From Eucommia ulmoides (Eukaryota > Streptophyta > Magnoliopsida > Garryales > Eucommiaceae), in NCBI GenBank assembly GCA_016647705.1, contig CM028327.1, positions 9,185,726-9,249,725 of the forward strand: a stretch of DNA of 64,000 nt, given 5' to 3'. Of this stretch, positions 57,966-64,000 are shown in pieces. A program made the position numbers and the translations under genes. The notes under the pieces were generated by a model, which searched no databases, was not told the DNA's origin, and saw only the letters and a program-made list of their open reading frames with translations. Positions within the stretch are counted from its first letter, which is position 1. Every line of letters begins with the position of its first letter.

Positions 57966-58153
57966 GTGTTCAGACCAATTTATGTGCAACTTGACTAATT
58001 ACTTTTCCATGCAATTTTAAGTGTGCATTCTACCATATCGACTTGGTAATTTTAAGATTAAATTCAAGATTTAATTTTCGGAATGCTCTTTATGAGAATC
58101 GAATCTTGATTAACAAGAAAAAGAGACATATCCGTTTGCCGACCGGACTAATT
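57966..58153 (-). repeat. tRNA-derived SINE-like repeat, copy 5
   Basis: On the minus strand it starts AATTAGTCCGGTCGGCAAAC (A-box-like), has AAGATTCGATTCTC (B-box-like) and ends GTAATTAGTCAAGTTGCACA, matching the other copies. Confidence 0.6.
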
Positions 58154-58433
58154 CACAAAATAGTTTTGATAATCATAAGAACCCTTTAACTATAAATTTT
58201 TCATATATCATAATTTTTTTTTTTTAATAAGAATAATATTTTTTTTAAAAAAAAAAGGTTGAGGCCGTACAATATGCACTTCTCCATTTTTCCGTATGCA
58301 GAGATTCGTCGTCGTCCAAACAAAATCAATCCCTCCCTTTCACATAATCATCAAAATCTCCATCTTATATTATTCCATCCTTTATTTTTTTTTTAATTAT
58401 TTTTTTATTTATTTTTTACCCACAAAAATCTCC

Positions 58434-58442
58434 TATATAAAT
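58434..58442 (+). promoter_or_regulatory. Probable TATA box of the second glutaredoxin
   Basis: TCCTATATAAATGCC lies about 150 bp before the ATG at 58587 and is followed by a C/A-rich leader (ACCAAACCCTAAC), a common plant promoter layout. Confidence 0.6.
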
Positions 58443-58586
58443 GCCACCTTCCACACTCAAATCCCGGCACAGCAAAAACCAAACCCTAACAAAGAAAGAA
58501 AAAAAAAAAAAAAACTCTTCACAAAACCCTAATTCTCCCTTCTTCTTTACATAAACATATATATACACATACACATATATATATCC

Positions 58587-58898
58587 ATGGAGAGAGTGTC
58601 AAAAATGGTGGCGAACAAGCCGGTGGTGATCTTCAGCAGGACGACCTGCTGCATGAGCCACACCATCAAGACATTACTCTGCGATTTCGGCGTAAACCCT
58701 ACTGTATACGAGCTCGACCAGATTCCTGATGGTCAACAGATCGAGCAGGCGCTGTCCGCTCTGAGCAGTAATCCTGCGGTGCCGATGGTGTTTATTGGAG
58801 GCAGGCTGATCGGCGGGGCCAACGAGATCATGAGTCTCCACCTCGGCAGATCCCTGAAACCCTTGCTCAGGGACGCCGGAGCTATATGGATTATCTGA
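58587..58898 (+). CDS. CC-type (class III, ROXY) glutaredoxin, CCMS active site
   Basis: Intronless, 103 residues. The active site [17 protein letters not shown] has CCMS at residues 21-24, i.e. the second reactive position is Ser, as in the GRXS subgroup. [11 protein letters not shown] supplies the cis-Pro motif and [10 protein letters not shown] the GSH-binding region. It most resembles Arabidopsis GRXS2 (At5g18600), which from memory lies beside PBL27 and CHR17. The C-terminus is GAIWII, one residue beyond the usual ALWL-type ending, so interaction with TOPLESS or TGA factors might differ; that is inference. It is divergently oriented to the glutaredoxin at 37178-37486 and 21 kb away because of inserted transposons. 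Confidence 0.95.
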   Translation: MERVSKMVANKPVVIFSRTTCCMSHTIKTLLCDFGVNPTVYELDQIPDGQQIEQALSALSSNPAVPMVFIGGRLIGGANEIMSLHLGRSLKPLLRDAGAIWII

Positions 58899-58933
58899 TC
58901 ATCCTCCTCATGAGTTTTTTTCTGTCCAACATG

Positions 58934-58939
58934 AATAAA
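58934..58939 (+). terminator. Candidate polyadenylation signal of the second glutaredoxin
   Basis: AATAAA lies about 35 bp after the stop codon. A second AATAAA is near 59147. Either could serve. Confidence 0.4.
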
Positions 58940-58999
58940 TATGTCCTTTTTCGTCTTTTTACATGAAAAACTAAAGTTATGCACGTCGGATTAGATAAT

Positions 59000-59008
59000 A
59001 TTATATTA

Positions 59009-59051
<43 letters not shown>

Positions 59052-59997
59052 TAAGTTGACTTCAGTCAATATTATGTTTTAATGTAATGGTCGATCTGAC
59101 ATGAGTATGTTGCTTACTATGTGAAATCTCATTATGTTTTTTGCTAATAAAGATTTGTTTTTATTATGAAGTGTTTTTCAGTATCTCTAGTTCCCACAAC
59201 CACACGTCTCGTTTGGAATTTCGTGATTGTTCCTCCAAATTTTTTTATAGGTTCCCAAGAAGTGTTTTTATTATGATACGTTTATAATTGTTTATATTGT
59301 TATTCTTAAAATTAATTTATGTGATTGGAACAAGAAACATAAAGAGAAACACCATTAACCAAACGAAACCTTAGTATTTTTTAAAAGAGGTTTTTTGTTG
59401 AACAAATCACCAAATTATTTTAGATTATGTAGTCCATGCGTTACAATAATTTTTAGAAAAGTTGAATGTTATTGTAATATATAAAAATTACTGTAATTTT
59501 TACATATAAAAAATTATAGTAATTTTTATAGTGTACAGTGACTTTTGAACTTTTAACAGTAATTTTGAACTTCTGAAAAAATTATTGTAGCAGTGCAATG
59601 CATGGTCTAAAATTTTAATTTGAACTATTCAAAAAAAAAAAAAAAAAAAAACTCTTTTTAAAATAAATTTGGGAGTTTGTGTCCCTTTTTGGAAGAATGA
59701 AAAAAATAGAAGAAGCAAAATGTAATTATAATTGTGTTAAAGCCTCAGCGTATCGAGGCCCAAATCTCCAAACAAGAGGAAGGGAAATTCTCACTTTTGA
59801 TCTTAAATTTTGAAGTGAGTTTTAATTAAGTACTTATAGTTTGAAAAACAACAAATTTGGCCTTGAGGTTGGGGAGTGGTATCAATTTGACCCAATTGTT
59901 AACGGTTTATTCATATCTGAACTGATTTGTATAATTTGGTCACTTCGTGTAATTAATCTTTTAGGAACCATTTAGATTTTATCGTAAATTTAAGGGT

Positions 59998-60080
<83 letters not shown>
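59000..60080. other. Gene-free region with two (TA)n microsatellites
   Basis: AT microsatellites at about 59010-59047 and 60001-60080 (about 40 units). The part near 59390-59610 matches the dispersed repeat also seen near 785-1000 and 34860-35000. No coding frame. Confidence 0.65.
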
Positions 60081-60083
<3 letters not shown>

Positions 60084-60602
60084 TATTTTTAGGCTTCACC
60101 AAGTCAGCATCTAGGCCCAGAACCTGTGTCCACTATCGTCAACAATTTCTCCACATGCCTGACAAAAGGCCAATGGGCCTCTCCAGATGGACCCAAAAGC
60201 CCCAGCCCATTAATATGCAATTTTACTATGCAATTCTATTTCTGTAAATACTCGAATAAATCAACGATATAAAGTGATGTGAATTTTACTATTTACATAC
60301 TTGACACGAACCGTGATACTAATTTTCCTAAGTTAAAGCATATTGAATTACTTTTCCCTGAGATCTTACTCTCATGTCGGAGGGGCTTTTCGGGAAACTC
60401 CCGGCCAGGTTACATATGCAGATACAAGTCACTGAGAAGCAGGACTCTGGACTTCAACAAGTTATCATTTCAGGTTGACCATTCCAGTTCACTTGAGGAC
60501 TTTTCAACCCCGCATCCGACTCAACAATTCCAACTCCAGCTAGAGGACCCGCCGATCGTCTGACTGGACCATACTCGAGGTGTGTACTAGTTTTCAACAC
60601 CA
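60081..60602 (+). repeat. 5' LTR of a LARD-like element (start replaced by a (TA)n run)
   Basis: From AGGTATTTTTAGGCTTCACC onward it matches the LTR beginning at 63646 nearly base for base as far as that copy is visible. Its first bases (TGATG) are missing and abut the (TA)n microsatellite. It ends near CAACACCA. Confidence 0.8.
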
Positions 60603-60606
60603 ATAA

Positions 60607-60627
60607 TTTGGTGCCGTCTGTGTGAAA
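60607..60627 (+). other. Primer-binding-site-like sequence of the LARD-like element
   Basis: TTTGGTGCCGTCTGTGTGAA lies just after the LTR. It has the same style as TTTGGTACCGTCTGTGGGAA in the gypsy element at 45376, so the element is gypsy-related. The priming tRNA is not determined. Confidence 0.6.
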
Positions 60628-61429
60628 CGTGCAAAAGGTTTTCCTTTGAAATTTGCTCATTGCTCAGCTGAGCCGGGTGATCACAAGATCTAGTCAGATA
60701 GACATAAAATAGAAGAATCAGAAGATATGTCAAAAAATCAAAGGGCACACCCCTAACTCCCACCAACGAGGATAACTGCCCTCCCAGGACCAGGCAGGAC
60801 TATCTACACTGCCACATGGGGCTGCAGGACAGACCTCAGGAGAAGTGGAGGCATCTCTGGTTGATCTCCTTGAACGCCAAATGTAAGAGTTCAAGTCGTG
60901 TATGCAGTTTTCCTCGCGCGCCTTCCGCTGACCCTCGTCCATGAGGGACCAGCTTTCTAGATAATAGGGCCCAAAGAGTGACCTCGAGATCATGACGTTG
61001 TGTGGAATCTTCGAAGGGGTACACTACCCTGGACCGTCCTCCATCTCGCGACCACGAGTCTGCAGAATTGGAGAGAGCCCCCTGTTACGTCAAGATTCTG
61101 TCATTCACGAAGACATGGTGCCATGAACTGACTAGGGTTACTCCTGGGCTTAGCTCATAGCCACACAACAAAAATTGACCTGAGGGCCCGTCGTGGGCAG
61201 TGCCAGGCGCCTACTCGCCGCCCTCGGGCCACCGCGGCGTTCGAGTAACGGCCAACTATGCGTGTGCGACTCAAAGGTGGAGATAAGCAGCCCTTCATCC
61301 CACCAGAGACGGAGATGAGCGCCCTCCAACCTATTTCTGAACGAGGCTCAAATGCGGAGACGAGCAACCTTTCACCCCATTTGAGGCGGAGACAAGTACC
61401 ATCCAGCTTACCTCCAACAATGACATTCT

Positions 61430-61950
61430 GACCTCCTAAGTCGTATCCTCGCTCCTGGTGTCTCGAGTGATTCTCCTCAGCGACATTCCGACACCTTGAG
61501 TTGCGGATGATTATCCAGATCAGCATCCTGACCCTTAGCGTCACAAGTAATTTTCTTCAATCGCATTCCGACCCCTTGAGAAGCATCCCGACTCTCGGCA
61601 TCGCGGATGATTCTCCACGACTGTATTCCGACCCCTTGAGTCACGGATGATTCTCCAGATCAATATCCCGGCTCCCAGTGTCACGAGTGATTTTTCTCAG
61701 CGGCATCCGACCCCCTAAGTCGTATCTTGACTCTCGGCATCGCGGATGATTCTCCACGGTTGTATTCCAACCCCCTGAGTAGCTAATGATTCTCTAGATC
61801 TGCATCCCGGCTCCCAGCGTCGCGAGTGATTCTCCACGGTTGCATCTCGACCCCCTGAGTCGTATCCCGACTCCGACGTCGTGAGTGACCCTCCATAAGC
61901 CTTATCCCGGCGCTTAGCATCGAGGGTGACAATCAGACCCTCAGACCCTC
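61430..61950. repeat. Tandem repeats, about 50 bp unit with higher-order variation
   Basis: Units of the form TCGCGGATGATTCTCCACG..ATTCCGACCCCTTGAG and CATCCCGGCTCCCAGTGTC..GAGTGATT alternate about ten times, with copies drifting. A shorter, related series (GGAGATGAGC-like) lies at about 61270-61400. Non-coding. Confidence 0.75.
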
Positions 61951-62478
61951 TCGGAGGTCAATAGTCCATACTTGAGAAAAGACCAAGGTTGTCCACCAAG
62001 GGCGGGGCATTGATCGGGTCTGAGGGCCTGCAGCCAAGTACTTCTCCTCACCAGTCAACTGTAAGTTTGGTATTCTAAAAAGAAAGATACTCCTGCATGG
62101 ACTAAATGGAGATAACCCGAAAGAGTTCTTAAATGAACGTGACTACGGACAACTCCCCGATGACCGGCCATAGTGGACCAACTGCTGCGTTGCGCCCCCA
62201 CGGACCAAGAGGACCAGGCACCCTGGGAAACCCTCCTCTTAAGTCCACGACACGATTTTTTTATAGTCAACTCGTGTCCCGGATTGGGGGGCTTGTGGTC
62301 CATTGTCCTGGGCAGAGATGAGAAGTTTTAAAAAAAAAAAAATTCAAAATTTTACAACTTTGAAAATGAGTCCAAGCAGAAACTGACTGGGCAAAAATGT
62401 TAAGAGAAAGGGGTAGACCCTGAAGTACCCTAGCTACGCCGATCAAAAGCTTACACACTCGCGCGCCACCCGAATTAA

Positions 62479-62622
62479 TTTCGAGATATTTTCGGGATAT
62501 TTTTGAGATATTTTTAGGATATTTTTGGGATATTTTTTAGGATATTTTTTTAGATATTTTTGAGATATTTTGGGGATATTTTCGAGATATTTTTGAGTTA
62601 ATTTCAAGATATTTTCGGCCAA
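62479..62622. repeat. 12 bp minisatellite (GATATTTTTGAG-type)
   Basis: About 12 tandem units of 11-13 bp close to GATATTTTTGAG run through the segment. In the minus frame they give a Lys/Ile/Pro-rich repeat, but there is no reason to think it is translated. Confidence 0.85.
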
Positions 62623-63344
62623 TAACCGGTGGTTGCCGGCCGGCATGGTCTAGATAGTGACGGGTATAGCCTTGTCGCGTTACTCCTAGCTAGCAGGGTT
62701 GAGACGACAATCTTTTCCAAAAATGTCGTCCAAAAGTTTTGCCTCATTTTCACTGGCCGGCATCATCTTATCTTACGCCTATCGCCTTGCTGCGCTACCT
62801 CTGGCCAGCGGGGTGCAGATGGGTGCCCTCTCTAAATGTATCGACTGAAGTTCCAAGTGAGCAAAAACCTGATGTACTCAATACACCTCGCCCGTCGGGA
62901 GAGTAGCAACGGAGAATACCATGTGCAAAAAATTCTTCACAAAATTGTGCAAGGAGAAAAATCCTCCTAAGTGTCCAAGATCAACCTCCCTAAAAGCTAT
63001 AAGTGAGATGAGGGGGCCAAGCCTCAAAAGGGTAAAAAAAAAAAAAAATCTAAGTGGAGCAAAGTTGCCTCCTTAATTAAAAGGGGGCAATACCCTATTA
63101 GGCACACCCGACCATAACTAGCACCCCATTGGGGCACTGGCTACTGGCCTCGGTTGGGCTAGCGCCCCGGCCGGTGCACCCCCGGTAGGACGACCGACCG
63201 TCGCGTGCACCTGATACCTTTGGGGGCCGCACCACTTCGCCCTCTGCCCGTCCGCGGCACACACTTTCTTGGGGCACGCCTTTATTTTCTCTACGTTGCA
63301 GGTTAGTACAGGCTAAGAACTTGTTTGCGGTGAATGAGTATCGC

Positions 63345-63490
63345 CCAGAAAATCGAAGAAATTTGGGATCATCCTACTGTGCTACCTGACCCCGGACTCA
63401 AATTAGCTACTTAGAAAAAACTAAATGTTGAAAAAGTGTCGCCCAGAAAATCAAAGAAATTCGCGGTCGCCCTACCGTGCTACTTGACCC
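63345..63490. repeat. Tandem duplication of about 75-80 bp
   Basis: GCCCAGAAAATCGAAGAAAT..GTGCTACCTGACCCCGGAC and GCCCAGAAAATCAAAGAAAT..GTGCTACTTGACCCCGGAC lie in tandem. Non-coding. Confidence 0.8.
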
Positions 63491-63645
63491 CGGACCCCGG
63501 CCATATGGGGGCCTATCTCGAATTCTCTCCCCAGAAAAAGTTAACTCCTAGAAAAATGTCGATCACAGTTAAGGACGCTTGTTTCAGCCAGAAATTGATA
63601 TCCTTGACTGTCTCGCTTCTCTCACCACCTAGGGCTAGGGGTTAC

Positions 63646-64000
63646 TGATGAGGGTATTTTTGGGCTTCACCAAGTTAGCATCTGGGCCCAGGCCCCGTGT
63701 CCACTATCGCCAACAGTTTCTTTACAGGCCTGACAAAAGGCGTGCGGACTTCTCTAGATGGGCCCAAAATCCCAAGCACATTAATATGCAATTTTGCTAT
63801 GCAATTCCATTTCTATAAATACTGGAACAAATCAACGTCATAAGGTGATGTGAATTTTACTATTTATATACTTGACACGAAAAGTGATACTAATTTTCTT
63901 AAGTTAAAGTATATTGAATTATTTCCCCTTTGAGATCTTACTTTTACGCCAGAGTGGCTTTTCGAGAAACTCACGACCAGGTTACATGTGCAGATACAGG
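63646..64000 (+). repeat. 3' LTR of the LARD-like element, cut by the window edge
   Basis: Starts TGATGAGGGTATTTTTGGGC and continues to the end of the window with close similarity to 60081-60435. The rest of the LTR and the right flank are outside the window. Confidence 0.85.

Larger units (their letters stand above)
60628..63645. mobile_element. Non-coding interior of the LARD-like element
   Basis: About 3 kb, much more GC-rich than the host DNA, without any recognisable gag or pol frame. It contains tandem repeats at 61430-61950, a 12 bp minisatellite at 62479-62622 and a duplicated block at 63345-63490. A purine-rich tract (AGGGCTAGGGGTTAC) precedes the 3' LTR. Together with the two LTRs this fits a large non-autonomous (LARD) element. 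Confidence 0.65.

Noticed and set aside
61155-61544. Minus-strand frame of 129 codons in the LARD-like element
   Set aside because: It covers GC-rich tandem repeats, has no known domain and is open mainly because of composition.

Overview
This is nuclear DNA of a flowering plant, almost certainly a eudicot. Genes are split by many short, AT-rich GT..AG introns, the intergenic DNA is AT-rich and full of microsatellites, and there are Ty1/copia and Ty3/gypsy LTR retrotransposons, TRIMs, MITEs and tRNA-derived SINE-like repeats. No CRISPR, operon, phage or prokaryotic signal is present. The species cannot be named from the sequence.

Five host genes are supported. (1) 1176-6709 (-): a secreted class-3 lipase, eight coding exons decoded here, with its 3' end beyond the left edge. 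(2) 14079-26164 (+): a complete ISWI chromatin-remodelling ATPase (CHR11/CHR17 type), 25 coding exons, 1064 codons. (3) 27314-31356 (-): a PBL27-type receptor-like cytoplasmic kinase, five exons, 479 codons. (4) 37178-37486 (-): an intronless CC-type (ROXY) glutaredoxin with a CCMC active site. (5) 58587-58898 (+): a second intronless CC-type glutaredoxin with a CCMS active site. From memory, the Arabidopsis neighbours At5g18600 (CC-type glutaredoxin), At5g18610 (PBL27), At5g18620 (CHR17) and At5g18630/40 (class-3 lipases) lie in the same order, so the window appears to be a conserved collinear block. The genes are not an operon and need not work together.

Layout: 1-7.1 kb lipase, with two TRIMs and a copia 3' fragment in its introns. 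7.1-13.9 kb is gene-free and holds a LINE RNase H fragment, SINE-like copies, a MITE and a 3 kb terminal-inverted-repeat element packed with a palindromic motif (AAGTGGATATCCACTT and variants). 14-26.2 kb is the ISWI gene, with at least five MITE-like insertions in introns. 26.2-32 kb holds the convergent PBL27 gene. 32-37 kb is gene-free, with a probable solo LTR. 37.2-58.9 kb is the divergent glutaredoxin pair, now 21 kb apart and separated by a LINE tail with a degenerate copia element nested in it (38080-42782) and a degenerate Tat/Retand-like gypsy element (44757-53044) carrying an antisense ORF. 59-64 kb holds a non-coding, LARD-like LTR element whose right LTR runs off the window.

I found no previously unknown biochemical system. 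The most interesting signals are the palindrome-rich element, the antisense ORF and tandem repeats in the gypsy element, the multi-copy SINE-like family, the TRIMs in the lipase gene, the tandemly duplicated promoter block upstream of the first glutaredoxin, and the preserved gene order despite heavy transposon invasion. Exon boundaries were derived by hand from reading frame, GT..AG sites and remembered family sequences. Element boundaries are approximate unless a target-site duplication is given.
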